A DNA stretch of 41,435 nucleotides from SIG440 sp045591035 (GCA_045591035.1 JAZNSG010000014.1:1-41435), one strand, 5' to 3'; shown: positions 7,052 to 15,876, numbered from the stretch's first letter. The notes: generated by a model from the sequence alone, not told the origin. Translations and numbers: made by a program.

Positions 7052-7486
7052 TTATATCTCGCCAGTCCACTCAACGGGTGACTGTGCTGCATGATTGTGA
7101 TTTGCATCTGCGTATACCTTGAGCATCTTAAGTGCCTGTCTGCCCAATGTATTGTGGGGAAGCATACCTGAAATTGCAAGTTCCATTGCCTTTTCAGGGT
7201 TCTTTTCCATCATTTCTTTGTAAGAAACTTCTTTCAAGTGACCGATATAACCGGTATGTCTGTAGTACTTTTTCTGTTCAAGCTTCTTGCCTGTGAGAAC
7301 AGCATCTTTTGCATTGATAACAATAACATATTCACCACAGTTTACATTTGGTGTAAACTCAGGACGATGTTTGCCTCTCAAGATTTCAGCAGCTTTTGCA
7401 GCAACGCGACCCAGGGGTTTGCCTGCAGCGTCAATAATGTACCACTTTTTTTCAAGCTCAGTTGCTTTTGCCATGTAAGTTGACAT
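7052..7486 (-). CDS. rplM: 50S ribosomal protein L13 (uL13)
   Basis: 144 aa. It starts MSTYMAKATELEKKWYIIDA, as usual in Clostridia, and contains LGRVAAKAAEILRGKHRP, DAVLTGKK and the GMLPHNTLGRQALKML signature. TAGGAGGT lies 7 nt before the ATG. It is the first gene of the rplM-rpsI operon, preceded by a structured leader of about 130 nt and a consensus promoter. Confidence 0.99.
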   Translation of the reverse strand: MSTYMAKATELEKKWYIIDAAGKPLGRVAAKAAEILRGKHRPEFTPNVNCGEYVIVINAKDAVLTGKKLEQKKYYRHTGYIGHLKEVSYKEMMEKNPEKAMELAISGMLPHNTLGRQALKMLKVYADANHNHAAQSPVEWTGEI

Positions 7487-7500
7487 TTTTGTACCTCCTA

Positions 7501-7567
7501 AGATTCTTTCAGACTATGAGCAGATGAACACAATTTCTTATGTGCATTTGCCCACAGTCTGTAATCT
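7501..7567 (-). promoter_or_regulatory. structured L13 mRNA leader
   Basis: In the transcript, AGATT...CAGACTGTGGGCA pairs with TGCTCATAGTCTG...AATCT to give a long interrupted stem (about 7501-7567), with an inner TGCACA/TGTGT hairpin. It ends directly before the TAGGAGGT ribosome binding site. A second stem (CGCTG / CAGCG with GTC / GAC) lies upstream at about 7580-7620. Position and form suggest autogenous control by L13, as known for L13 leaders of other Firmicutes. I did not match it to a named covariance model. Confidence 0.6.
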
Positions 7568-7622
7568 GAAATTAGTCTTGCGCTGAACCGTCAAAACCGA
7601 CAATTCCTGCGCAGCGTATTTC

Positions 7623-7651
7623 ATTATAATATCTTTTTTTTATTTTGTCAA
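7623..7651 (-). promoter_or_regulatory. rplM-rpsI promoter
   Basis: On the minus strand, TTGACA (7646-7651), a 17-bp spacer and TATAAT (7623-7628): perfect consensus in both boxes, about 140 nt upstream of the L13 start. Confidence 0.9.
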
Positions 7652-7807
7652 CCCCTTTTTTTCAAAAATTTAATTTAGCCCACACATAGGTCTGTTTTTC
7701 TCGTTTTTTCTCTTTTTTACTCTCGTTTGCTCTAACTTGAAGTCAAAATTTTTTTATTTTTTAACTTAATTTTGCTATGGTTTTTGTCTCGTTTTCGGCG
7801 AATTTTA

Positions 7808-7836
7808 TTGAAATCCTCTGTTTTTCGTGGTATTAT
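7808..7836 (+). promoter_or_regulatory. promoter of the kinase-like gene and cca
   Basis: TTGAAA (7808-7813), a 17-bp spacer and TATTAT (7831-7836), about 40 nt before the ATG at 7876. The rest of the gap (7652-7807) is AT-rich and shows nothing else. Confidence 0.7.
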
Positions 7837-7875
7837 ATAATTACATATTGATAACCCTTAAAGGAGAGATTTATT

Positions 7876-8808
7876 ATGACCGAAAAATACGACACCAACC
7901 TTGACCAATCTCTGCTCAACTCTTTTAAACAAACCTTAAGTGTTTGCAGCACAGAACTTGACAAAGTGAGGCTCAGTCAACCTCTCACCTTTGAACAGTC
8001 TAACCATCTTGACAACATCTACCTTGGGCTTGTTCATATGAACCGCCTTTGCAACACCTTTGAATATATAACCTCACATAATGAAGTTACTCATTATATT
8101 GAGGTTCTTGAGAATTCGGATTTATCCCATCTGACCCCTCCACCACAAGCAGACCGTGAATTTCTGGACAGGCTTGATGTTCTGTGTCAAACCCGAAAAC
8201 AGCTCCAGAATATATACATCCAAAATTTGCTTGAGGGCCTTTGCTCCAAATTTGAGTCCACGGTATCGAACTTTCGCCCGGTTAAAATCAGTCATCATAC
8301 AAATCTTAAAAATTCTCTGTCGGTTTTTGTTTTCAAATACAGATTTGAGCTTGTGGCGCTTAATATCCTTTATTGTTGCTTGAAAAATTCCGCTTCGGAA
8401 ATATCAAAACTCGATATAACTGCCACAGAGAACAAAGACTACATTATTTTCCGCATAAAAGATAACAATGAACCCTTAAATCCTGAAATAATCAAGGCCG
8501 CCTTTCTTGAAAGCATTCAGCCTAATGATTTTTCTGATGAGGTCTCATTTAATTCAATAATTGCCCTCTCCCTCAGATATGCACAGAAAGTAGCTATGGA
8601 AATGAAGGCCTATATAACCTACAAAGCCTTAAAAAGCGGGAACAGATTTGACATATTCATTCCAAAACTGAGGTCTTTGTCTTTTGATACGGCACAATCT
8701 CTTGTGACATATGTCGACACTCACAGTATTTACACCAATGTGTTTGCCGATATGGCTCTTCAAAGACTTATTGACTGTTTCGAGAGCAATGGGGAGTGGC
8801 CGCTATGA
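7876..8808 (+). CDS. degenerate histidine-kinase-like ATPase protein
   Basis: 310 aa. The N-terminal 150 residues are helical without a recognisable domain or membrane segment. Residues about 155-265 look like a decayed HATPase_c (GHKL) fold: LVALNILYCCLKNS at the N-box position, IIFRIKDNNEPLNPE where DxGxG should be, then LSLRYAQKVAMEMKAYITYKA...GNRFDIFIPKL like the G2-to-end strand of sensor kinases. The Asn, Asp and Gly residues needed to bind ATP are missing, and no phospho-accepting His motif is clear. A roughly 45-aa tail follows. The stop overlaps the start of cca (ATGA), so they are translationally coupled. AAGGAGAG (7861-7868) precedes the ATG. The role is unknown. Confidence 0.65.
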   Translation: MTEKYDTNLDQSLLNSFKQTLSVCSTELDKVRLSQPLTFEQSNHLDNIYLGLVHMNRLCNTFEYITSHNEVTHYIEVLENSDLSHLTPPPQADREFLDRLDVLCQTRKQLQNIYIQNLLEGLCSKFESTVSNFRPVKISHHTNLKNSLSVFVFKYRFELVALNILYCCLKNSASEISKLDITATENKDYIIFRIKDNNEPLNPEIIKAAFLESIQPNDFSDEVSFNSIIALSLRYAQKVAMEMKAYITYKALKSGNRFDIFIPKLRSLSFDTAQSLVTYVDTHSIYTNVFADMALQRLIDCFESNGEWPL

Positions 8809-10034
8809 TGATTCCCGGTTATGTTTTAAATGCGCTGAGTCAGCTGTCAGCAAATGGCTTTGAGGCCTTTGTTGTGGGTGGATGTGTCCGGGACTTACTT
8901 CTTGGAAACAGCCCCTCAGATTGGGACATAACCACCTCAGCTACCCCGGAAGAAATGATGGGCGTTTTTGAAGGTTATTCCATAATCCCCACGGGGCTTA
9001 AGCACGGTACATTAACAATTATTTCAGAAGGTCATCCCCTTGAAATAACCACCTATCGCATTGATGGCGAATATCTTGACAATCGGCATCCCGACGAGGT
9101 GGCGTTTACAAGGAGCCTGGCCAAGGATTTGAGTCGTCGTGACTTTACCATAAACGCCATGGCATATAACCCTGAGCAGGGGCTTAAAGATATTTTCGGT
9201 GGCCAGTCCGACCTTGAAAATCGTATTATTCGTTGTGTGGGAGAGTCATCGCGTCGTTTTTCCGAAGACGCCCTGCGCATAATACGGGGATTGAGATTCG
9301 CTGCCGTATTAGGTTTTAAAATTAATTCCGAAACAAAAACCGCTATGCGGACACTCGCCCCACTTCTTAGTAATATAGCAAAAGAGCGGATTTTCCCCGA
9401 GCTCTCAAAACTCCTGTTGTCCGAAAACCCTAAGTTTGTTCTGACAGAGTTCCCCGAAATCTTTTCCGTTATCTTTGGCTTTGACATTAACCAAAACCTT
9501 GCCCTTTGGCAAAAAAATGCAAGCATTCTTTCTGCACTTCCAAAAAATCTTGCTCTTCGTCTCGCAATTCTCTTATACGGACTGAAATCCGCAGAAGAAT
9601 CCGAGCCTATAGTTGATGCTTTCCTTAAAAATATGAATTGCAGCAATGAAATACACAAAGAAGTAAAATTATTTTCCCTCTGGCTCTCAAAAAAAATTAA
9701 AGCAGACCGAATCTGTCTGAAACAAACGCTTCGATTGATAGGTGTTGAAAATCTCACACTTTTAACAAAAGGTCAGGCCGCAAAGGGAGTCTTGACACAA
9801 CAAGAATCAGAAATGATTTTTGAGATACTTGATTATATTGAGCGCAAGAATGAGTGCTTTTCCCTTGATAATCTTGCACTAAATGGGAGCGAGCTAAAAA
9901 ATCGTTTTAATCTGTCGGGTCCAAAAATCGGTGAAATTTTGAATATGCTTTTAGATGCAGTAATCTCCGGAGATTGTGAAAACAATAATCCTGAGCTTAT
10001 AGAATATGCAGGAAGGTTTTATTTAAATAACTAA
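8805..10034 (+). CDS. cca: CCA tRNA nucleotidyltransferase
   Basis: Adds or repairs the 3' CCA of tRNAs (class II nucleotidyltransferase, poly(A) polymerase family). The 409-aa protein has FVVGGCVRDLLLG with the GG motif (25-26), the metal carboxylates in SDWDITT (D39, D41), the RRDFTINAMAYN motif (111-122), which selects nucleotides, and EDALRIIRGLRFA (154-166). The C-terminal half is helical and binds tRNA; I see no HD phosphatase domain. ATG 8805 overlaps the previous stop by 4 nt and has GGGGAG (8791-8796) at good spacing; a GTG at 8796 is in frame but lies inside that site. tRNA-Val in this window already encodes CCA, so repair may be a major role. Confidence 0.93.
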   Translation: MMIPGYVLNALSQLSANGFEAFVVGGCVRDLLLGNSPSDWDITTSATPEEMMGVFEGYSIIPTGLKHGTLTIISEGHPLEITTYRIDGEYLDNRHPDEVAFTRSLAKDLSRRDFTINAMAYNPEQGLKDIFGGQSDLENRIIRCVGESSRRFSEDALRIIRGLRFAAVLGFKINSETKTAMRTLAPLLSNIAKERIFPELSKLLLSENPKFVLTEFPEIFSVIFGFDINQNLALWQKNASILSALPKNLALRLAILLYGLKSAEESEPIVDAFLKNMNCSNEIHKEVKLFSLWLSKKIKADRICLKQTLRLIGVENLTLLTKGQAAKGVLTQQESEMIFEILDYIERKNECFSLDNLALNGSELKNRFNLSGPKIGEILNMLLDAVISGDCENNNPELIEYAGRFYLNN

Positions 10035-10042
10035 TCAAACAC

Positions 10043-10078
10043 AAAAAGCAACGAAGAAAATTCTTCGTTGCTTTTTTT
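10043..10078. terminator. bidirectional terminator between cca and rodA
   Basis: AAAAAGCAACGAAGAA / TTCTTCGTTGCTTTTTTT stem flanked by A and T tracts. It serves the rightward cca transcript and the leftward rodA transcript, which converge here. Confidence 0.92.
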
Positions 10079-10088
10079 ATTCCTTAAT

Positions 10089-11216
10089 TTAAAAGTTTAT
10101 AGCCTTGCTCCTGTACTTAACATTTAACACAAGCCCTGCGGCTATGAGATTTGTAAGCAGAGACGACCCGCCATAGCTGAAAAACGGCAGTGGGATACCC
10201 GTAACAGGCATAATTCCGATACACATGCCTATATTTTCAATAATATGGAACGAAAACATCGCCGCAACGCCCATACAAATATACATACCAAGATTATTCC
10301 TTGAGTTCATACCTATGATAATGCACTTAACCACAATGGCAACAAGCAGCGCAATAACAAGCAAACCGCCAACAAAACCAAGCTCCTCACACACCACTGA
10401 ATAAATAAAGTCTGTATGACGCTCCGGCAGAAAATCATTATACTGGCTGCCCCCCTGATAAAGACCCGTTCCAAAAAACTTGCCCGAGCCAATGGCAATC
10501 TTTGATTGAGACACCTGATATCCCGTACCAAGAGGGTCGTTTTCAGGATTAAAAAGATTGATAATTCTGTCCTTTTGGTATGGCTTCAAAACAAAAAACC
10601 AAGCCACTGGTGCCGCCAGGCCCACTGCCCCAATACCACATGCAATATATTTCCAGCTTATTTTTGCCGCAAAAAGCATTGACATCATAATAAACAAGAA
10701 AACAACCGCAGTCCCGAAGTCAGGCTGAAGCAATATCAGTCCTACAAGGAAAAGAGCATGAAGAAGCAAAAACAATACATTCCGCGGTCTGTTAATCAAA
10801 TCATCAACCTCAGACAAATGCTTTGCAAAGGTAATAATAAAAGCAAGTTTAACAAGCTCTGCCGGTTGAATGCCAACTGATGCAGAAATTCTGAACCAGC
10901 TTCTTGCACCATTTTCATATGTCCCAATCCCGGGAATAAGAACAAGGAGCAAAAGAACAACCGAAATGCCATAAAGGTATATGCTCAACCCCGCAAGATA
11001 CTCATAATCAAAAACCAAAAGCATCAAAATAACAGCTATCCCCAAAACCAAAGAAACTGACTGAACCATAACATGCCGAAGGGGAGTAGCCGATGCACTT
11101 GAAATCATAATTATCCCAAAAACCGCTGCGACCAAAACAAGTGCAGCAAAAACAAAATCAAAATTCTTTCGAAAATCTTTATGCTTGTTCAAATTATCCG
11201 TTAACAAAAATCTCAC
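10089..11216 (-). CDS. rodA: RodA-type peptidoglycan glycosyltransferase (SEDS family)
   Basis: A multi-pass membrane enzyme that polymerises lipid II into glycan strands during elongation, working with a class B PBP. 375 aa with about ten hydrophobic segments. The QPDFGTAVVF stretch, SQSKIAIGSGKFFGTGL, LPERHTDFIYSVVCEELGF (with the SEDS catalytic-loop Asp) and NIGMCIGIMPVTGIPLPFFSYGGSS are typical of RodA more than FtsW. The start is uncertain. The GTG at 11216 overlaps the trmR stop (GTGA) but abuts AAGGAG directly; the TTG at 11207 has better spacing from the same site. It is the last gene of the run 18917-10089. Confidence 0.92.
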   Translation of the reverse strand: MRFLLTDNLNKHKDFRKNFDFVFAALVLVAAVFGIIMISSASATPLRHVMVQSVSLVLGIAVILMLLVFDYEYLAGLSIYLYGISVVLLLLVLIPGIGTYENGARSWFRISASVGIQPAELVKLAFIITFAKHLSEVDDLINRPRNVLFLLLHALFLVGLILLQPDFGTAVVFLFIMMSMLFAAKISWKYIACGIGAVGLAAPVAWFFVLKPYQKDRIINLFNPENDPLGTGYQVSQSKIAIGSGKFFGTGLYQGGSQYNDFLPERHTDFIYSVVCEELGFVGGLLVIALLVAIVVKCIIIGMNSRNNLGMYICMGVAAMFSFHIIENIGMCIGIMPVTGIPLPFFSYGGSSLLTNLIAAGLVLNVKYRSKAINF

Positions 11217-11875
11217 TCCTTAAAGCTGAGAGCAATTCCATCGCCCACAGGCAACAACGCAGTGCTCAGTTCTTTGTTTTCTTTAAGCATCTCAAGATAA
11301 GCCCTGAGCCGTCTTACGATGGTTATCTTTCTTCTCACCACAAGTTCATCTGTTGCAGTCATACCTTTATATAAAACGTTATCCGAAATCAAAACTCCGC
11401 CTTTTCTCAAAAGTCTCATACAGTTCGGGAAAAACTCCATATACTGACCCTTGGCAGCATCAACAAAAATTGCATCAAAAATACCTTCACCCTGAAGATT
11501 TTCAAGAACCTGAACCCCGTCGCCACGAATAACCTTAATTTTCTCATCAAACCCGCACCGACTGATATTAGCCTCTGCCAGGTCTGCCATTTCTTCAGAC
11601 AATTCAACGGTAACAACCTCACCGCCACAGGCTTTCGCCATACGTATTGCAGAATATCCAATAGCAGTACCAACCTCAAGAATTCTCTTTGCGCCCATCA
11701 TCTTAAGCAAAACCTCAATGAGTCTTATACTCTCGGGCTGAGAGATGGGAACCTCTTTTTCTTTTGCATAAATCTCCATCTCCCGCAAAGCACCTGTTTG
11801 CTTCGGAATGGTATCACGTATATATCTTAAAATATATTCATAATTTATATTATCTTCTTCTATCCAGGTTTTCAT
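11213..11875 (-). CDS. trmR: O-methyltransferase, TrmR (YrrM)-like tRNA 5-hydroxyuridine methyltransferase
   Basis: A SAM-dependent class I methyltransferase of the cation-dependent O-MT family, 220 aa. Motif I ILEVGTAIGYSAIRMA (65-80), acidic VTVELSEEMADLA (88-100), the metal/catalytic FDAIFVDAAKGQY (133-145, D139) and LISDNVLYKG (162-171, D165-N166) are all present. In Bacillus the orthologue YrrM/TrmR forms 5-methoxyuridine at the wobble base of certain tRNAs, and it also sits next to mltG (yrrL), as here. The ATG at 11875 has GGAGGAG 6 nt upstream; an in-frame ATG at 11893 lacks one. The gene overlaps rodA by 4 nt. Confidence 0.88.
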   Translation of the reverse strand: MKTWIEEDNINYEYILRYIRDTIPKQTGALREMEIYAKEKEVPISQPESIRLIEVLLKMMGAKRILEVGTAIGYSAIRMAKACGGEVVTVELSEEMADLAEANISRCGFDEKIKVIRGDGVQVLENLQGEGIFDAIFVDAAKGQYMEFFPNCMRLLRKGGVLISDNVLYKGMTATDELVVRRKITIVRRLRAYLEMLKENKELSTALLPVGDGIALSFKE

Positions 11876-11898
11876 CAAACTCCTCCAAAGCACAAAAA

Positions 11899-12948
11899 CT
11901 ATTTCCCCTGAAGCCTTTTTACCGTTGCCAGGTGTTCTTCACCTGTTTTCGAAAATATATTCTCACTGCCGTCTAACCTTGCGGCAAAATAAAGATACTC
12001 AGTATCTTCAGGATACAGTGCCGCTTTGAACGAGGCAACACCCACTGACGCTATTGGGCCTATGGGTAATCCGTGATTTATATATGTGTTGTAACCGGAT
12101 TCAATTTTTATGTCACTGTTTGAAAGAATGTTCTTTCTTTCTTTTAGAATATACTGAACAGTAGCACACGAACTAAGCGTCATATTCCGCTCAAGACGAT
12201 TATAAAATACCGACGAGATTTTTCCTCTCTCACTATCGTTTGCCGCTTCCCGTTCAATCATAGACGCCATTGTTAAAACCTCATCCAGGCTCATTTGAGT
12301 GTCTGCATTTTCATACAAGGGCAATATTTTCTTTTCAAAGGTTTCAAGCAGATGCTCTATGATTTCATGCTCCGTCATTCCCAAATCAAAGTCATAAGTG
12401 TCAGGGAACAAATACCCTTCCAGTCGATTTTCTTTTCTTTCTATCTCATTTAAGAATTCAAAGTCAAATTCATCATTCTCTGCCGCCTGAAGAAACTTTT
12501 CTTCGTCAACAAGCCCCGCATCCGCAAGGGTTTTAGCGATATGCCTTATTTCATAACCCTCAGGTATAAGAACACGTACAGACTGCCCGGGCCACACATC
12601 AGGCTTGTCGCTTATTTTTCTTAAAAGCTCTGCATAGCTTTGATTTGCATTCACATAATGTCCGCCCTGCTGATACACTCTGTCCTTCGGTCCCAGTTTG
12701 CTGATTATCTTAAATGCTGTAGTTGACTTAATAATTCCTTCGTTCTTAAGTTCCTGAGCAATCCTGCTGATTCCTGCCGCCTCGGGTATATCCACCAACA
12801 CACTTTCGGCAGCCTTGAATCCTATACCAAGCACATCACAAAAGACAGTGCCTCCCCATGCGAAAAGCAAAAGGCAGATGACAGCAATGATATAATAATG
12901 CATAGGTTTCCCCATACACTTTTTTATAAACATTTTTAGCTTTTCCAT
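11899..12948 (-). CDS. mltG: endolytic murein transglycosylase MltG
   Basis: Cuts nascent glycan strands near the membrane and so sets strand length. 349 aa: one N-terminal TM helix (about 17-37), a LysM-like region, then the YceG domain with LEGYLFPDTY (177-186) and the catalytic Glu in SMIEREA (E232), followed by SVFYNRLERNMTLSSCATVQY and NTYINHGLPIGPIASVG. AAGGTGAT, lying within the end of the upstream gene, precedes the ATG. It sits between a CPBP protease and trmR with short gaps; the mltG-trmR pairing is widespread in Firmicutes. Confidence 0.95.
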   Translation of the reverse strand: MEKLKMFIKKCMGKPMHYYIIAVICLLLFAWGGTVFCDVLGIGFKAAESVLVDIPEAAGISRIAQELKNEGIIKSTTAFKIISKLGPKDRVYQQGGHYVNANQSYAELLRKISDKPDVWPGQSVRVLIPEGYEIRHIAKTLADAGLVDEEKFLQAAENDEFDFEFLNEIERKENRLEGYLFPDTYDFDLGMTEHEIIEHLLETFEKKILPLYENADTQMSLDEVLTMASMIEREAANDSERGKISSVFYNRLERNMTLSSCATVQYILKERKNILSNSDIKIESGYNTYINHGLPIGPIASVGVASFKAALYPEDTEYLYFAARLDGSENIFSKTGEEHLATVKRLQGK

Positions 12949-12954
12949 TTCAAA

Positions 12955-13860
12955 TCACCTTGCTACATTAAACAAAACATATTTGAGCGCCGCCAAAAGC
13001 ACACTGAGTATAACAGGGAAACTGAATATCCCATTCACAATCAGCACCCTTGCCTTGAAGTTTCGGTGTACAGTCATCTTTGTTGGCAATTTAAGCAGCA
13101 CCATCAAACAAATAACCAAAACTGCAATAAGGCCAAAAATCACAATCCAAAGTGCATCAATAATTCCAGGCATAATAAAAATCCCAAAAAGCAAAGCTGT
13201 CAGGTTGCTGAAAGCATGATAAACCATAGATGTATACAAAGAATTACTCTTCAAAAGAAGCAACGAACTTATCACGCCCATGAAAAAAAATCCAATTAGC
13301 TCATCAAGTTGAAAATGCAAAAGTGCAAATATAATTGAGGTAAAAAGCACCGCCGCAATAGTATTTCCCCTGCTGTACGCCCTGAAGATTATACCTCGCA
13401 TAAGAAATTCTTCAATAACTGCCGGTATAATAACCACACAAAATACTCCAAGGGCAACGTCCTCCCATTTTGTCGCAACGAGACCGGCATCAGTATCCTG
13501 AGCACCCCGGATAAGCTCCATAACAAAACTTGCAGGAATATTCAGCACCATCATAGCGAACTGTCCGCACACACCGAGAATTGCCGCAAATACAAGATAA
13601 ACGCCATTACAACGGTTAAGGCAGAACGCTCGCTTTACCGTTCTTCCGTTCCAGGCAGTTTTCGCATATATTGTAATCGGCACACCAAGAGCAATAAGTT
13701 CAATAACAGCAACACGAATATACTGATGAGGAGGTTCAGCCATAAAGCTCACCACAGCCTCAACAGCTGTCTGTGCGGCAAATTGAGCAAGTACTACCCA
13801 AAATATCATCCATCGCACTGTTTTTATTTGCTTTCTCAGTTCATATTTCTTTTCAGTCAT
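12955..13860 (-). CDS. CPBP family intramembrane metalloprotease
   Basis: An integral membrane protein of the CAAX protease/bacteriocin-processing (Abi, Rce1-like) family. 301 aa with about eight hydrophobic segments. The catalytic motifs are intact: EExxxR at 150-155 (IEEFLMRG), the first His in FALLHFQ (H182) and the second in YHAFSN (H215). Family members cleave near prenyl or peptide sites in the membrane; the substrate here is unknown. The stop lies 6 nt before mltG, so the two are co-translated. The N-terminal 15 residues are basic and probably cytoplasmic. Confidence 0.85.
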   Translation of the reverse strand: MTEKKYELRKQIKTVRWMIFWVVLAQFAAQTAVEAVVSFMAEPPHQYIRVAVIELIALGVPITIYAKTAWNGRTVKRAFCLNRCNGVYLVFAAILGVCGQFAMMVLNIPASFVMELIRGAQDTDAGLVATKWEDVALGVFCVVIIPAVIEEFLMRGIIFRAYSRGNTIAAVLFTSIIFALLHFQLDELIGFFFMGVISSLLLLKSNSLYTSMVYHAFSNLTALLFGIFIMPGIIDALWIVIFGLIAVLVICLMVLLKLPTKMTVHRNFKARVLIVNGIFSFPVILSVLLAALKYVLFNVAR

Positions 13861-13889
13861 TTTCCCGTTTCCTTGCTTTGACTTAAAAA

Positions 13890-14432
13890 CTAATCAACTC
13901 TGTGTTGCATCTGTGCCAGAATTTCTTTTCCTGCTCCGGGTTTAAAAAAATCCACAATCTTTGCCCCAAAAAGCATTGATGCCCCTGCACCTTTTCCCGT
14001 AACAATATTCCCATCAGCAACAACAAAATCTTCCTCTACAGTTGCACCATCCAGATACTTCTCAAATCCGGGATAGCAAACAGCTTTTTTTCCCTTTAAC
14101 ACACCGGCTTTGCCCAAAACCATGGGCGCCGCACATATAGCCGCGAGCAGAAGGCCATTTTTCATACAATGCGCAATCGCCTTTTGTACCAGTTCATCAT
14201 TTTCAAGATTTGTTGTCCCCGGAAGGCCCCCGGGAAGAATAATCCCCTGCATTTTCGCAAAATCAACATCATCCTTGTCCATATCCGCAGAAATTCCCAC
14301 GTTATGACTGCCAAAAACTATTCTTTCGCCAATCGAAACAGTTTTTATTTCAAGTCCGGCACGTCTGATAACATCAAGACACCCAATCGCCTCGGTTTCT
14401 TCAAAACCATTTGCCAAAAACATATAAATCAT
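13890..14432 (-). CDS. DJ-1/PfpI family protein (YajL/ThiJ-like)
   Basis: A single-domain class I glutamine amidotransferase-like protein, 180 aa. It starts MIYMFLANGFEETEA with the conserved acidic residue (E11/E12), has GIILPGGLPGTTNL, and the nucleophile elbow LAAICAAPMVLG (C100), then VTGKGAGASMLFGAKIVDF, all typical of the DJ-1 branch. Proposed roles in the family are protein/nucleotide deglycation and oxidative-stress protection; the exact reaction is disputed. The ATG at 14432 with GGCGGAG upstream is preferred to the ATG at 14450. It lies 21 nt after the tagA-like gene. Confidence 0.87.
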   Translation of the reverse strand: MIYMFLANGFEETEAIGCLDVIRRAGLEIKTVSIGERIVFGSHNVGISADMDKDDVDFAKMQGIILPGGLPGTTNLENDELVQKAIAHCMKNGLLLAAICAAPMVLGKAGVLKGKKAVCYPGFEKYLDGATVEEDFVVADGNIVTGKGAGASMLFGAKIVDFFKPGAGKEILAQMQHRVD

Positions 14433-14453
14433 ATTGTCTCCGCCTCTCAATTC

Positions 14454-15176
14454 CTATTTGTTTTTTATTACCTCAATCACAAACCTGGGCAACGCCAAAT
14501 ACCGACGAAATCTGGACGGATTTGAAAGTAGTCTGTATGCCCATTCAAGATTAAGCTTTATAAAAATCTTGGGGGCACGTTTCACATTTCCGGCAAGAAC
14601 ATCCAGCGTCCCCCCGACACCCATACACAAATTAACCTTAAGCTCATCTTTATGTTTTGCTATCCATTTTTCCTGCTTGGGCGCTCCAAGACAAACAAGA
14701 AGCAGCTTTGCTCCGGATTTGTTTATCTGCTCAACTATTTCCTGTTCTTCGTCAGGCTTAAAATATCCGTCCCTTGTGCCTGAGACAACAATCCCCGGAC
14801 ATTTTTCCTCAAGCTTTTCCTTCACTGTTTCAGCAACACCGGGCTTCGCCCCGAACAGAAATACGCCATCTCCCGTTTTCGCCAGTTTCTCCAGAAGGCA
14901 GCAGGTCAAATCAAACCCTGCGACACGCTGTGGAACAGGGTTTTTAAGGATTCGTGCGCCATATACAACTCCAATTCCGTCGGCAGTGCACAAATCAGCT
15001 CCGTTGAGAATGTTTTTTAAATCTTCATCCTCACGGGCACACATTATAATCTCGGGATTGGGGGTGAATATCATAGAAACTCCCTCAGTATTTACAAAGG
15101 ATTCCGCCCTTTCAAGAGCTTCATCAAAAGTCACCTTGTCCACATTCACTCCCAATACATCTACCGTATTTCTCAT
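14454..15176 (-). CDS. WecG/TagA/CpsF family glycosyltransferase
   Basis: A GT26 glycosyltransferase of 240 aa. In wall teichoic acid synthesis TagA adds ManNAc to the undecaprenyl-linked GlcNAc. Key features are FTPNPEIIM (37-45), the catalytic Asp in CTADGIGVVYGA (D66), QRVAGFDL (83-90), LFGAKPGVAE and LLLVCLGAPKQEKWI, and a C-terminal amphipathic, Arg-rich end (WAYRLLSNPSRFRRYL) that docks to the membrane. GGAGG lies upstream of the ATG. No other teichoic-acid genes are in the window, so which polymer it serves is open. Confidence 0.88.
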   Translation of the reverse strand: MRNTVDVLGVNVDKVTFDEALERAESFVNTEGVSMIFTPNPEIIMCAREDEDLKNILNGADLCTADGIGVVYGARILKNPVPQRVAGFDLTCCLLEKLAKTGDGVFLFGAKPGVAETVKEKLEEKCPGIVVSGTRDGYFKPDEEQEIVEQINKSGAKLLLVCLGAPKQEKWIAKHKDELKVNLCMGVGGTLDVLAGNVKRAPKIFIKLNLEWAYRLLSNPSRFRRYLALPRFVIEVIKNK

Positions 15177-15196
15177 ATGGCACCTACCTCCAAAAT

Positions 15197-15865
15197 TTAG
15201 TCAATGCTCCAATCTATGGGAGACTTTCCCCAATCTTTCAAAATTTCATTGGTTTTTGAAAAATGTTTACACCCAAAAAAACCATTATAGGCCGACAAAG
15301 GGCTTGGATGAGCAGCCTCAAGAATTCTGTGAGCCGGGTTTGTTATAAGAGCTTTCTTCTGCCTTGCATTTCCGCCCCACAAGATGAACACAACAGGACT
15401 CTCCCGCATATTAAGAAGCTCAATTACTCTGTCGGTAAAGATTTCCCAACCCACACCTTTGTGACTGTTGGCTTCACCCGCCCGGACTGTGAGAACTGCG
15501 TTCAAAAGAAGAACACCTTCTTCTGCCCATTTTATAAGTTCTCCATGCCCGGGAGTTTTTATGCCAAGGTCTGCCTCAAGCTCCTTATAAATATTCTTAA
15601 GTGACGGAGGTGGTGTAACACCTTTTTTAACTGAAAAGCAAAGACCATGTGCCTGATCTTCTCCGTGATAAGGGTCCTGACCTATAATTACAGCTTTAAC
15701 CTTGTTGTAAGAGGTTAACTTAAGAGCATTAAAAATATCATACATGTCGGGATAAATGCATCTTGAGCCATATTCTTTAACCAGAAATGCCCTGAGCTTT
15801 TTATAATAGTCCTTCTCAAACTCATCACAAAGAAGCTTATCCCATTCATTCCCTAAATTAACCAT
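15197..15865 (-). CDS. ung: uracil-DNA glycosylase (family 1)
   Basis: Removes uracil from DNA as the first step of base excision repair. 222 aa, the normal Ung length. The water-activating motif GQDPYHG (62-68, D64), the uracil-stacking FSVKKG region, LLLNAVLTVRAGEANSH and the DNA-intercalating loop HPSPLSA (186-192) are all intact. It lies 11 nt after the acyl-CoA synthetase gene and 20 nt before the tagA-like gene, so it is an internal gene of the run. Confidence 0.97.
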   Translation of the reverse strand: MVNLGNEWDKLLCDEFEKDYYKKLRAFLVKEYGSRCIYPDMYDIFNALKLTSYNKVKAVIIGQDPYHGEDQAHGLCFSVKKGVTPPPSLKNIYKELEADLGIKTPGHGELIKWAEEGVLLLNAVLTVRAGEANSHKGVGWEIFTDRVIELLNMRESPVVFILWGGNARQKKALITNPAHRILEAAHPSPLSAYNGFFGCKHFSKTNEILKDWGKSPIDWSID

Positions 15866-15876
15866 AAATACAACCC

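Noticed and set aside
9053..9757. A 234-aa frame antisense to cca
   Set aside because: It is a mirror of cca codons, Arg/Ser-rich, with no start signal; cca has all catalytic motifs.
14434..15348. A 304-aa frame on the + strand
   Set aside because: It is antisense to the tagA-like gene and the end of ung, both strongly supported; the translation is Ser/Pro-rich without domains.
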